Shown in pieces: positions 24,423 to 37,963 of a stretch of 64,000 bases of DNA. Made by a program: the position numbers and the translations under genes. Position 1 is the stretch's first letter. The number at the start of each line of letters is the position of its first letter. Origin of the DNA: Stratiolaelaps scimitus (Eukaryota; Arthropoda; Arachnida; Mesostigmata; Laelapidae). Under the pieces are notes generated by a model. That model had not been told where the DNA came from. It searched no databases and saw nothing but the letters and a program-made list of their open reading frames with translations. The DNA is taken from assembly GCA_019614645.1 (NCBI GenBank), contig JABWDB010000008.1, forward strand, positions 2,852,001 through 2,916,000, given 5' to 3'.

Positions 24423-25219
24423 TTTATTTTATTGGTTTCCTTACTCGAATATGTAGAATCGTTTTACAAAGAGCAAAATCGAGTGAATATTTAGCCAGCG
24501 TCAGTGTACGTAAGCATCACTACTGCATGTGCCGACCCAAGCTGCCCAAGCAGTGCCCATCGAACACACGAGCGATTTACGGTGGGAGATTCCCTCGGCT
24601 GCAGCTCCCCGGTCATCCTGTGTTTGTTTGTTCATTTTATCGTATCATTTTATTGCTACTGGAGTGCCTGCGCCAGGATACCCACACGGAGCAAACATTA
24701 GCCTAGTGATTTCCTTTCGTTTTCCGAGAACAATGACATCCTACGCCAATCAGCAGCCAGCGGTCACAATCCGAAGCGAACGAATCGGTAAAATATCGAA
24801 GGATTGAAGAGTTGGAGCGTTTAAAGAGAAATTTCCATCATTGGCCTCTGCTCTATCAAGAATGATAAGCATCATACCAATGCTATTATAATGTCATTTG
24901 CCATTTATTGGTTGTATCCGTTCGGGTAATGGCTTCACGGACCGTAATCGCTACTGGGACTATTTACTACACGTGTGTATCTACTAACGGGGTATTTGGC
25001 TACAAGCTTGCTCTTCTATGCAGCCTCCCTCTTTAGCCGTGTTTTCTGCTTGAATTCACTTGCGTAGTGAGGAACAACGGGGGGGGGGCGGATTGGTGAC
25101 GAAACTCGCCACGCATTTGCTTGATCCACGTACCCCACTAGGCTCCTCGAACCAGAAGACGGTATGCCGGGAACGACAGAAGCGAGAATACATCGTATAG
25201 AGGGGCTTTTGTAAGACGT

Positions 25220-25253
25220 TTTTACGTCGGGCCTACAGTGGCCCGACGTAAAA
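25220..25253. repeat. Perfect hairpin, 14-bp GC-containing stem
   Basis: TTTTACGTCGGGCC at 25220-25233 and GGCCCGACGTAAAA at 25240-25253 are exact reverse complements around TACAGT. The stem is GC-rich next to the loop and ends in A/T pairs, so on either strand it reads as a GC stem followed by a U run. That resembles an intrinsic terminator in shape, but this is not a bacterial context. Confidence 0.85.
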
Positions 25254-27114
25254 GCAGTCACCGCGTCAGGCAGTGACCTCATTTGCTGTTGAAGTGTTGT
25301 CATAGACGATTTTTATGCGTGACATACGTGTTTATTTGCACTACGTAAGCTCGTAGAAAATACTGTTTCTGTTCGATAGTTCGTCTACATCTTAGCTTCA
25401 GTGGTCGTCAACGACTCAGTTTTGCCACACCACATATGCATGTCGTGTCTGCTCATGACAGATACCTACCCCCCCCCGCCACACACACACACACCGTATA
25501 TAGCATGGCTGTTATTCGCCGAATCCATCCATTGATGTTCACACCTTCATGAGCAACGCAAAAAATAAGGGACAGACGAAACCAGATGGCAGAGCTGGTG
25601 GCCACAGCTAACCCTCAGTAATAAGGGCTTGTCATGACCAACGGACAAGATGCGTCCATCAAGCGATTCCCACGGACGAGAATGGAACGATGGCATGGAT
25701 ATGTCATAGAACCATAGCCTGGAATGGCGTAGCTTCGAAAGGCATGGCCAGGGCTTGACGTCGACTCCCATTGGCGACTTTCGTTTTGTGGAAATGAACC
25801 GCACAAACGATCAAGGAGGACTCGCTGATGCCACGCCGCTACGGGGGCGAGTTGGCCATCACCGTTCATCCCTTCGTGTTTCTCGAGGCGAGAAACATGT
25901 CGCTGTACACGTCATGCGTAAGAACGTTGTGTCAGGCGTCCTGTCCGCTTGGATCTGGGTGTCCAGGGGACATCGGAACACCGTCCTTCTGATCGATCCC
26001 ATTCTATCCCATGCTGCCATCCCGTGATGATGATCGCCATAGACGGTGGTAGTGGTGGTGGTGGCGGTAGTCGTCATGGAGGCGGTGGTTTCTGGCGATC
26101 GCTTCATCGCGATGTCCACACGCCGGCACAAAACGTTCAGCATTCACCGCATTCAGGGCGACATACGTCCCCTCCTCCTCCTCCTCCTCCGCACTGGCCG
26201 CATCAGCAATCACTAGCCGTGTGATGTCCCTACAGCCGCAGAAGATGCAAGTAGCTCATTTTCAAAGGATGGACTAAAACGAAGCAGTCGAACAGCGAGG
26301 GCCGCGGCACGGGGCTAACACAGACAACACAAACGCAACAGAAGGACCTGTTAGAATGACTCTGCTGTGGCTTTTGATGATGAGGGTGATGACGATGAGG
26401 CAAAGACGTGAAGTGCTTCGATGAAGATGATAGTGACAACGATGAGGGTGGGTGACGCTTGATGGCGATGATGATGACGATGATCATGGGGGGACACAGT
26501 TACATATTCACAGGGTCGTGGCACACTCACGGACTCACGGACGCACACGGACGAGCAGTACCCAGAGAAATGAACGGACGACAGACATAGGAGTAGCATG
26601 CAAAGTTAGCCGAAGAAGTCAAAGTCGGCTGTAGGACCAGTGGCAGAAGCACAGCAGAAGAAGTTAACAGAAGCAGCGATGGGTCGCTTGTGAGTGAGCG
26701 ACCCACTGTGCTGGGTGTCTCCCCCGCCTCTCCCCCGTGTCTAGTGCCCACGGCCCGCTATTGAATAGAGAATGAGCCACTGAACAGCGGGGCGCGGGAG
26801 ACACCTAGGAAGGGAGTCTGCTGTGGAGGAAAAGCCGTAGGGACGTCTGCACTGGCTATGCTCGCTAGCGCTTCAGGAGCTACTTCTGCTGCTACTGTTG
26901 TTGCTGCTGCTGCTGCTGCTCATGCTGATACTGTTTCAGTTGCCTTCTCGTTCGTTCGCTAGTTAGTAATTGTCGCTGCCGGTATGGTACGATGAGCTGG
27001 AGGCGGCGACGGCGACGATGACGACGTCGTTCGAACAAAACCGTTGCTCCTTCCACTAACCAAGGTTTTCACGGCGTGTCGCAATTCCTTCCCTGCCCCG
27101 CCCCCTACTCCTCA

Positions 27115-27330
27115 GCCGAAGCAGCGGTTTATGGGGACTCCGCTGGGATTAACGGTGGACGACTGGTAGGCGAACAGTGCCGTGAGCACGGCCAGCTTTG
27201 TCCACGCGTCCAGGGTTAGAGCCCAAATGAGGGAGAGTTCGTAATGGTAACAATAGGTAACCTTGCCTCTTGGCGTCTCGAACACGATAACGCTGATGAT
27301 GTTGGTGTTGATGATGCGTCGATGGCCAAT
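27115..27330 (-). other. Open frame with hydrophobic segment, possible exon
   Basis: A 72-codon frame between two TGA stops on the minus strand, with no ATG. Its translation includes the hydrophobic stretch LSLIWALTLDAWTKLAVLTA (roughly residues 32-51), followed by polar residues and a closing CFG. The composition is more protein-like than neighbouring frames and lacks simple repeats. However, another minus frame over the same bases (27149-27478, 109 codons) is equally open, and I see no convincing splice acceptor/donor pair that keeps this frame. No family is recognised. Confidence 0.15.
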
Positions 27331-29605
27331 TCAAATATGAGGCACATCGAAGATGTTGGCTACGAACAACGAGGGATACAGCTACAAGAGCAGGCAGGAA
27401 GACCACATCGAAGGGACGTAGACTAATTGCCGTTGGCGGTCCACAACCATCGCCATTTTGAATGTAACGGGAGGACATCTATATGACTGGAAAATCCTTT
27501 GCATTTCAAGTGTCGATTATTAATAATGAGACATGCTGGATCGAGGAAATGGTTTGCTTAAATGTGATCCGATTGTCGGGTCGATGTAGTTATAAAGGTA
27601 AGCGATGATACAAGTGGAAACGCTAACGAAACATTTGGCAATAGCGAGTCATTCGATTGCATCACTAAGAAATATTTTAGCGTGCCCATCAAGGGTCATC
27701 TCGAGTCTCAGCTAATCAATCGGAACTAACCAAATAGAGACATGTCCTTCTCGTGGACGAATCCCACAGTGCTCGGTAGAGGCTGAAGATCCGGAGGGAG
27801 GATTGAAAATCAATCCGAAGCTACCTCCAATACCGGTTCTATGTAGAGGTGGGATCTTGCCGTGAATAGCTGATATCGTTATAGTGCACCGAACATTGTG
27901 GAGCAATGCACGAATGTTACATTTGAAATTACGAAATCTACCTGTTCATTAGTAGTCAAGGCACAACAGGCGTGATCAATCTTCGTACCGAAGCTAATAC
28001 CTGTGACACGTCATTCCGTGGTTGCCAATGTGAAATGTGACAACGCCCTGTTCTGACTTGCCATGGTTCGTCGATCTATCGATCGACCGAATGGCTCCGA
28101 GGTGTTTTGCAGTGGCGTCGTGGTCATGCAGATATTCTCCTGCAGACGGCAGCCTTCAAAATAGTTCCTAGGTACCTGTACACAAAAAAGAATTCAGTTG
28201 TTCCCCGGCGTGAATTTTTCGCATGATTTCATTTACCGATATTTTGAAACCTTTTTATCCAATACCAAAGCACCCTTCTAGCTGACAGCTAAAGTGTTCG
28301 GTCCAGACTAGGTCCTACTTTAACGCCTAGCCTTCAACGTTGACCTGGCCATTTTGAGGCTTATAGTTTACGAGATACCAACGAACAAAGCTTGGTCGAT
28401 ACCCGAATCTAAAAAATCCGTTTTTCTTTATCCACCCTCTTGGATCGCGACCGTCTGCGATCTCTCATGCTCCATCGTTTTGCCGTTCGAGCATTCAACT
28501 GTTCAGGGACACAGGTTATGCGATGGCATTCTCGCGTTGACTAATCCGTTGCCTGGGTCCTTATTTTTTTTTTGTTTTTGCCATAAACACCGTAACTGAC
28601 CGTACGCTCATACAAACAACGACGATGGCGGGAGCGAAACGAAATTTATTTCTTTGCTTACACTTCTCAGGAGAGTGAGAACACCGATATATAAATATAT
28701 ATATATCGTAGCTAGTGCACCGTAGCTAAAATGCGAAATGATTGTCGCATGGCTAGCTTAGCACCTCGTGATTTTATTGAACTCTCCGATCCCTCTTGTC
28801 TGTTCAAACGACTTCTGTCACCTTATGTTTTGTTGATTTTTTTTCACCGATGCCGCCGATAGAATCACCAGGAGAAAACGTATGACGTTGTTGCGCAGAC
28901 AATTCCTCTGACTCTAGCTAGCATTGCCTTTATGCCGGCGCTCAGAACAAACCCTAACTCAGACGGGACGAGCCGCCGGCGTACCCCAGCAGAGATGCCG
29001 AACGCTGTATCCATCGTCTCCGAAATAAAAAGCCAAAAATACGACGCGTTTGGGCGTCAACCGCCTGTTGTGCGCCGAGACCGCAACGCGGTTGATGGTG
29101 ATGGTGCCGCCACTGAAAATTAAACGCTCAATCGGCAAACCACAGCGTCAGACACGAGCCGTGAATCGCTTGTCCTTTCTGATGTAGCGGCACACCGAGG
29201 TGTAGCGCCCGTACGCGGAAAACATCCATGCACCACTTGTTGGCTATTCAACCTTGAAAAAGGTGGGGCGGTGCCCTTTTACTGGCAGCGGCGACCGCAG
29301 CAGCAGCAACAATCGAAACAAGCTGACAGAGAGAGATCTGCCGGTGGTGGCACGAGTCTCCGCGTATTCAACTATCCCAAGAATAATAATTAGTATTATG
29401 AAAATACCAAGTGTGAGGACATCATCAACTAGCCACAACCATTCCTCAATTGGTCTCCAATGATTCTCTCTCTCTCTGGAACGATACCAGGCTAATTTGC
29501 TAAACTATTATTAAACCGATCACCATTGTTTGATCGAGCGTCTGTATGTTCTGTGGTCATGCGCACATAGTGCCAAACACTCCGCCAATAGCATACTTGT
29601 TCTAC

Positions 29606-29609
<4 letters not shown>

Positions 29610-29642
<33 letters not shown>
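29610..29642. repeat. (TA)n microsatellite
   Basis: Alternating TA, about 33 bp. Confidence 0.95.
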
Positions 29643-29647
<5 letters not shown>

Positions 29648-32200
29648 TATACCGGCCATTACATATGCATTATTATCGACAAGGCAGTAAGAGATCATTC
29701 GAAGCGATAATATGCATAATGCTGTGGTTGAGGAACTCGATCAGCTGCAGATGGCTGCTTCATGTTAGAGGATATGAGCGACGAAAGGCCAGCATTCGTA
29801 GCATTCAACCAACCACCCTTGCGACGGTTGCTGTCACGCATGTAGTAACAATAACACTAAATCTATCTCTCTGTCCAGTGTGACTTAACAATGGGAAGAG
29901 ACTCCGCGGTTTTTTTTAGACATTTCGCCGCTGTTTTCTTTACGTAATGCTCAGTGAGAACGTCACTGCTGGCGACCGCGGACTCCGACAGGCGGAGTTC
30001 GTCGTGGGACTGTTTCGACCAAACCGGAAAAAAAAAATAACCTCGCCCAGCCGGCTGCTTGAACAAGCTGCATGTGTATGCTATCACTATAGCAATGTAA
30101 TATTATCGTTACTGACACCGATGTCACCGCGCAGCAGTTTCTGGTGGCTGCGGTGGTGGTGGTTCCCGCCTCCGGAACGCTCCGTCTTTTACCCGGCGTC
30201 TGTCGTAACCCAGTTGACCGCCATCGCGGTACCTATGTGGCCATGTGGTCATATTTAATATGACATAATATTCCATTGTGTTTCAGTGAGAGCGAGAGAG
30301 ACAGTTAAGAGTTAAGATCTACTAAGTAAGTATATTCCAGCGCAAAACTACGTCGTGAACTGGGAAATTGTGGCTATTCCCAGCGCCAGCCGTCGAAGGA
30401 TAGAACCGGCTCATGAGGGCGAGGTGGCGTTGTGAGAAAATCATTATGATGTTTGCCAGCCTAGTCAGTGAGCAGGAGTTAAGAGTCCACACTCCTGGCA
30501 AGAGGAAGAGTTAGAGCTCTCTATAAATCCCTGTGAGTCATGGGACCTCCTTGCTCACCGCTAGTGCCTTCTCCCGCTGGTCGTGACGCAGGTGTTGGGT
30601 ATGCTGACTGATGCGATCTAGTCATTTGGGGTTAGATATTACGCTCGTTGTGATAATTATGTATACGAGAGGAAAACGGTGACAGCTATTACTTTTTGAA
30701 TAACCTAGCCAAACGTCTCCTTCGGCAAGGTAACGATGTCGCGTGTAACGCAATTATGTCTGCACCTACATAATTCTAATGGAAGAATATCTCTATTCGA
30801 GCATCTGTCTCTCACCAGTGGCTAATGACTCTAACGAGGCGCCGCTGTGTTTCTGCGTCCCTTCGCTAATAATACCTTCGAGTCCCCTAAGACCCTATGA
30901 TAAGAAGTAAAACTCCAATACAAGAACGATGCTATAGGGACAAACCATAATGACGAACTATGACAAGAAGATGTTCCTATTATCAGCACTAGAATCGCGT
31001 CATAATCATTCCCCTATCCTAGCCTCCGACACGTGTTATTAATCAATTGTTTAACGCCCTAAATTCGTGTTTGTTGACGTTTCGCTCGAACCGAAAAGAG
31101 CAAACACGCTTACGCAAACACGAGCGTCACATTGTTCACGTAATCATCAAGCTGCGCCCGCACAAAAACGCCGCGCTTGCCCGCACCCGCCCGCCGATAA
31201 CGGCTACCAGTTCTGTTCGACGCAAAGAACGTTTGGGCTACCGCCGCCGCCACCACCATTTCCCATAACACAGCAGGGCACACAACGGAACGTGCGTCGG
31301 CAACTGGACACCGCTGCCGCCGCCGCCGTCAATGCTACAGCTGAGCGGGATAAAAAAGAACCGTCACCACCATTGAGAAGCAAGCGACATCTTCGGAAGA
31401 TACAGAACAGAGCTTTTTGTTGTGATGCAACCAACGTCTCGTCGTGGACACGGGAGTTGGTTTTTTTGGGCTCGCCAGCGGCTGTGTGCTTCCTTTGTCT
31501 GGTGGCCAGCTAAGCTTGTGGGTTCAGTGGCTCGCTCGGTCGGTGGTGACGTTTCTAATAGAGTAAACGAAACTGACCTCGCAGGTCAGTTCGTCAAGAT
31601 TTCCCTGAGGAAAACAACCGAAACGGATTAGTATTAGAATGATTAGAATGCTTGAGGGTGCAGCAAGGTGTACAAGGGGTCATTTTGACGGGAAGAGTAT
31701 ACCTACGAAGTTCGGGCGGGACCCTGCGCAACGTCAACTTAAGACGCGTTTTCCGCGGCAATAACTTGTTCGTGGTTGTGTCGTGCGGGCCGGCACGACA
31801 AGCAACGCAGAAAGGCCCGCTACAGTAAATTGTGATATTAACCTTATGATCTCAATTTCAAACATCTTGACCCTTCCCACTTAGGTTGAACGAGCCTCGT
31901 CCAACGAGATTAGACCTCTCTACAGTATTTCCATTTCCTGTGCCAGTATAGTTCGTATTGTCAATTCGCCACAGTTTCGACATGAAATATAATAGTTCAC
32001 AGTGAGATGTTTGTACTTTATGAAATGTCGGCCTTTGACAGACTATACAGGGCGTGGGAACCGCGTGGAGATGCATGCATCATACGTGATAGATACAGCC
32101 GATATTTCTTCTTTGTCAAATCAGCAAGAAGATGGAGAAGATGACTTTTTTCTGGAAATTCCACTGGTTCTACAAACAAACATCTATAATACACTCACAC

Positions 32201-32241
<41 letters not shown>
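32201..32241. repeat. (AT)n microsatellite
   Basis: Alternating AT, about 40 bp with one early GT interruption. Confidence 0.95.
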
Positions 32242-32242
<1 letters not shown>

Positions 32243-34692
32243 GTAGATGTGTTGGTTATTATTTTTTACTTATCCATGATGTGGACATTCCTCGAGCGGC
32301 GTGTAAATGAAAGCGTTTCGCCTCGAATTCTGAAGATCCATCCATGGCTGCTGACCGAAGGACCGGCCTCATGCTAGCAACAGCATGATCGATCGAAAAC
32401 GGTGAATAAGTGTGTCTTCGACGACCTTCGGAGCACTTCAGTCCAAACAACGACTTGCTGCCTGACCGCCATTGGTTCTTGGCGCTGCTGGAATGGTGGT
32501 AACGTGATCAAATGCATTGGGCCCTGCGCCATCCGCTTTCCACCGTCGGTCAGCCCCTCTAAACGGTCCCCTACGATGGATACTTTTGGACTGCTAGTCA
32601 TTTCCTATGTCAGGCAGTGTTCGTGTGACATACAGTCATAATAGTAATAAATTCGCTTACTTGTATGTATATATATCATGTAAAACTTTCTCGAGAAAAA
32701 CAGAAGAACTGCAAATGTACGTAATGAAGTGATGATGATCGCACAGTTCCCCACAGCTGTGTCAAGTAAAAGTGTATGAATGACATGAGCCATGTCACGG
32801 TATAGATACTTCTATATCTGCTTGTTCCAATGACAGCCACATAGACATGACAGGCAGATCGCTAGATGTATCTATGACGGCATGTTAACAGTAATCATAA
32901 TGATAATACTAATAGTAACATGAGTATATACTCAAATGTATACATATATTCGGGTATATGTTCGTCTGATTCGCTTGCACATATCATTGGACATTTAGGA
33001 AACAAATGTATACACAGATACATCCCGTAATCGGAAAAACCAGTCTGGCCGTATCCGAGGCTAGGCCATACGCAGGTAAGGCACCCCCTAACCAGCGAAC
33101 CAAACAGATGGGGTCCCTTACGGCAGAAGAAGCACAGTACAAGTTTATACGGTCTTCCTTTTTTCTAATATCACTGTATTGATTATTTCGTGTTTGAAAC
33201 ACGATGCCTAGCGCTTATTGGCCAGCTAGCTCTACTTGACCTAGCTTAACCCAGCCTTACACTATTAATTGTTTATTACAGCTTACGACCAGCCCTACTC
33301 ACATTTACATTTCTATTTAAAGTAAAATCGTATGTGTTCATTATTTTCTCGAAATTCTTGACGCAAGCTAACTAGTTTACCGCAATCATGTTGGCAAAAT
33401 ATCCTCTCGAAGGTTGAAAGGTCACACCTTACACAACCTTACGATCGACCCAAGTGATGTCGGCGAGTTCCAGCGCGGGATAGATCCAAAGTGACACCAC
33501 ATCGGCCGTCAGACACAACCGTTTCCTAACACACGTACCCTGTTGCGATTGAGTCACCTAAGCAGATCGAATTAATGTTGCTGCCAATTCCGGAGAAGAG
33601 ACCGAAGTTACTAGTTACTAAGTTTACTAGTAAGTGACTAATTGGTTATTAAGCAAACTAAATAGGTAACTACAGCACTTATTTATAGTTTTTCGTTTTC
33701 GTAGATGATATGACGCCGACACGGACGAGAACCGATAAATGAATTTCGACAGGAAAAAGGCTGGGTGACCTTTAGTCGCAAACGAAAGTCTTCAGGCTAA
33801 ACGAAGACTGTAAATCATTCACAACCGAACTCAGGGAGGGACACCCTGCTCTTCGGCATCATTGGCCCGTTGGCAGATAGACAACACCCTCTCGGTTCTC
33901 ATAGGTAAATTAGATTGGCAGGTAGAAGCATTATTGTTAAATACAGGTAAGGTAAGGCTTCATTGATTTATTAAAGGAACTGCATAGAATGCTTAAGGCT
34001 TGCTATAGTTTCAATAGTCAGCCAGAAACAGTATTGGTCAACGACGTTGTTTTGTCTCTCTGTGTTTCTTGTCCATATGTGCATATGTATTTTCGTCCGT
34101 CCACTTGTCGCAACCGATAATTCCTGTTTGCTTCAGCCGGTAGGGACCCGTGAGCAGAACAGATCAGCTGAGATAACTGTTTAGACGAAGCCGCAGGCAC
34201 GACGAGGTTGTTCAACTGTCCGAAATGATTGACTGCTATAGTCATTGCTGCTGCTGCTGCCGCCGCCGCTGTTGTTGCCACCACATTTCTGCTTGGCGGA
34301 CTTCGTTCTCGCCTTTGCCGACTGATTCCTGCAAAGCACAGAGGCAAACGCTGGGTCGATCATATTCGCATGTTTCTCATTCGTTATCTCTCCCTGCCGC
34401 TCTCTTTCTCTCTCTTTTTCATCATCACCAAAGGGCGACCTCGAAGTGGACTTCTATTAAGAAAAAAAATGAAACAGAACTCCGTGACACCATCAGATGC
34501 ACTAGCACTCGTGCTGGTCCTTACGGATTCTCCGGCTCTACTCCGCGAGAAGATGCGGCCGTTGGTCCTGAACAGTGGTGGTCGTAATCGCCGTTCTGTT
34601 CTTACCGAACACACATAAATGCGCAGGTTAATGTCTGATAATCGACTTGTATCATCATTATCTCTGTTCTGTTAGATCAGAGGATCTGTAGT

Positions 34693-34693
34693 A

Positions 34694-34727
<34 letters not shown>

Positions 34728-34728
34728 G
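34693..34728. repeat. (CT)n microsatellite
   Basis: Homopyrimidine CT run with one TTT interruption. One of several CT/GA tracts (16946, 47163, 52862, 56161, 57817). Confidence 0.95.
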
Positions 34729-36370
34729 TCTCACCATCTGTGTGCATCGCTCCCATACTATGCCAGTGTTGATGTTGGTAGTGTCACCATTATTCTTCTG
34801 TGATGAGTGAAGAACACATTTGCCACCCTGCAGTTACGTATGCATATGGTTATTATCGACGCAAAAATCGCCAAACCTCTGCTCTGCTAGGCAATGTCCA
34901 CCGCATCCCGGTGAGAGGACACCATTGAACGCTATAGGCGCTATATAGCATAGTGACATGCTGGAATCGCTCATTACGCGACTCCATATATCAATAACAG
35001 CGACAAGGCAAGATGCAACGACAAGCTATCGACTCGTCAATCCCGTTTTCTCTGGATTGAAGGCGACTGAATTGAAGTAAACTCTTCCTCTCGGCATTGT
35101 CGCTGTCTAGTCACTAATAAGATAATAATCATTGCAGTGACAGCTAACTGGCTGATTAGGAAGACGAAGTTCGCAGAAATTGCATAATTAAGTTGTATTT
35201 TTGTCGTGTCTTTTGTTAATCAATGATACGATCAGCACGAATGAGTCGGGTGATGATCCAAGTCCAGTAGTCGACGGAGTACGATAATGTATTTCTCCAA
35301 CGCGCAGCAATAATGAAGATTCGTCCATCTAATTCCATTAATATTAGGCGTATTCCGGTTTATCCTCCATCATGGCGTCAGCACCGCTCTAAAATTTCTC
35401 AACGCCAATGGGCATCAGTCGCGAGCGTTGGCCTGACGGTTATCTCGAGCTCATTATGAGTTCACTTCCCCTTCCAGAAATTCTGGTTCGCCATGCAAGC
35501 GAGAGGCATCTCTCGCGTGGATGGCACCTGCGGCCTAGAACGAGGTCTCGATCTCGACGTCTCGTGGTCGTCGTTATTAGACACTCTAGAAACTCTAATA
35601 ATCGCCAGCGTAATTTGTGAATTTGCGTTCCGATTTGTTTGGTCTCCGGCTCGTAGTCCAATGCAGCTTATGTTCGCGTGGTCCCTTGGATTTGTTATGA
35701 TGTGGAATTCGTTTGTCGTATCATCAACCGTTGAGGACCCTGCTCCTGCTGCTGCCTTTAACACCATTATTTGTGCAGAGGACAGATCGTAGGATTATAT
35801 TAGCGTTGCCGGTGCTCCGAGTAGATGAATAATAATAATCATACCTCGAGGCATGTTACGCAACAGATATCAGCACAATACAAATACACCTCTTATTCGG
35901 ATGTTGTAGAACAGAGCACAGGCGGTGAGCAACGATGTCATAACGCGGTAGTCGTTAGCGGCGAATTCTGCCTGATCACAGCGAGCCAATACGCGTCAAA
36001 AGTTCGCGTTCGTCACAAGACGGTAGCGAACGAGTCCGTCAGGACACCATGAACAAGTTGAGTCGCGACCCAGCTGACATTTCTCGGGGTAATCGCTCGG
36101 ATTGCTAAACATAGGTAGATACCGTGGACATTAAATCTTGGCTGAGAGTCAGTCCGAAAACCTAGGTACTACTGCTGGTGGTGAAAAGGTAAGAAAATCG
36201 ATGAACAAGCTCTCCGTTATGCGTCGTACTTTGCCTGTGTGCTGATCAGAGATCATAGAACGCGGAGGAGGCAAACAACTAGGAGCACTCTTATGTGGGG
36301 AAACGTACGCCGTCACTCACTAGCTGATTGCATACGTAACAGCGCCACAGAAGCGGCAAAGCCAACGAAG

Positions 36371-36371
<1 letters not shown>

Positions 36372-36404
<33 letters not shown>
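36372..36404. repeat. (AT)n microsatellite
   Basis: Alternating AT, about 33 bp. Confidence 0.95.
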
Positions 36405-36406
<2 letters not shown>

Positions 36407-37359
36407 GTGTTATTATTGCGGCGAGCCATTTCTCCGAGAGCCAGTCGAAGTTCCCGAGACGATACGGCATTGGCCAGCTAGTGTCATCGGGCTGTCTCGT
36501 GTCGTCCGACTTCAACGCGATGGCTGAACGGGCCGGGTGGCTCAACACATGGATGGCAAAATAACACGCACCTCAGCGCAGGGCGAGCACTTCAAATTCA
36601 GATTTGTCCTCGATAACCGGTAGCCGTAACAGTAGAAAAACAGGCGCTGATTTCTGTGCCGATTCCCCCGATGAATAGATCTATGCATGGATAGATGAAT
36701 GAACGCTTCCCAGCTTCTTATCTCGACGACGCTGCCGCCCGCTTCCATGACGCCTCGACGGCGGCTCGAGACCTCACCACCGGCTGTACTGTTATTGTCG
36801 TCAATCTGCACCCCGAACCGCAGCACGGCAAAGGGCAGCACACTACACAAAATCGCATTGGAATGAACCCGCTGCGGTAGCACGAATGTGCTACTTCAAT
36901 TCCGGTACAAGTTTGTGGTGGTGCTGCTGCGGCCGCTGCTGCTGCTGCTGATTGGCGAGGCGAGGCTGGTGGTGATGTACCAATGATGGGGCTGGAATGC
37001 TGTTTTGCTCCTGTTTGACTATTACGTTATTCTGCAGCTGCTGCTGATGCCGCTGCTGCTGCTGCAATCGCTGTCTCTTCTGCTGCTGGTGTCTCGGCAA
37101 CATCGTGAACACTCCTATCAGTGTGTGTCTATCTGCTCGTCGGTTCGGCCGACGGTCAGTCCACACTTGTGTTCGTCTGCCGTCGTCCCATTGACGTTTG
37201 TACTGTTTGGTAGCATATTGCTATGAGAGGAGAGTCTAAACCGAGAGAGAAACGAGATGGCGAAGAAGGTCATCAGAAGCCGAGCGACGAACGAACGAAC
37301 GAATGACTCAAATGATGAACGCGTCATATCCGTCATTTTTATTTTCTATTACCTTACGG

Positions 37360-37408
37360 TTGTTGTTGTTCTTATTGTTGTTGTTGCTGCTGCTGCTGCT
37401 GCTGCTGT
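37360..37408. repeat. TTG/CTG trinucleotide tract
   Basis: Imperfect TTG triplets followed by a pure run of CTG. Confidence 0.9.
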
Positions 37409-37924
37409 ATGTCTCTGCGTTGGTAGAGTATAGTCTTGTTTTTTAAGTTTGTCCACACAACGGAACGAACGGGCAGGACAGTGGAATAAGTCAGAAGGCA
37501 CAATAGCGAAAGCATATAGCCTCCTAGCCGGCCGGTGACCCGGCCGGTAAAAATGCCGATGAAAGCGGCCGCTGAAGCAACCGGGTGTGCACCACGGGTT
37601 TGCTCGCTCAGTAGAGTTTAGTCATCGACGAGGATGGTCCGCCCCGACGGTCTCTGCTCGGCGGGTGGCGTCGCTCAGGTTGATCGTCTCTGGCAGGAGA
37701 CGCAACGAGAGTTTGCACGGGGGGGGGAGAAATGAGATGGCGACGAAGGAAACATTGGGGACCGGGGGATCGGGTCGGGGAGGGCGTAGATGGAAAAACA
37801 CGCCAATAGATAGAAAATGATTCTTGGCGCCGCAGTGGCTAGTCCATATGCTTCATCGCTCAATACTGCCGCACATCTCTCGACGAGATAACACCGTGCG
37901 CGCGAGACTAGAACGCAGCGATTA

Positions 37925-37926
37925 CA

Positions 37927-37961
<35 letters not shown>
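37925..37961. repeat. (CAG)n tract, about 12 units
   Basis: The longest pure CAG run of the window. It reads as poly-Ser in the overlapping plus-strand frame and poly-Cys on the minus strand, with no flanking coding support. Confidence 0.95.

Positions 37962-37963
<2 letters not shown>

Larger units (their letters stand above)
22345..27110. other. Non-coding stretch with hairpins, tRNA-like relic and a long (TA)n
   Basis: No protein gene is recognised. It includes foldbacks at 22964-22994, 24372-24422 and 25220-25253, the longest TA tract of the window at 23593-23661, and a tRNA-Ser-like relic at 23757-23811. It also has a G run at 25080-25089, C plus CA runs around 25470-25495, GGT triplets around 26050-26090, CTC at 26169-26190 and CTG at 26885-26920. 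The open frames at 25.5-26.7 kb overlap on both strands and are partly His/Thr/Ser low complexity. Confidence 0.5.

Noticed and set aside
25220..25253. Intrinsic (Rho-independent) terminator
   Set aside because: The shape fits, but there is no bacterial gene or operon in this window and the overall sequence is eukaryotic in character.
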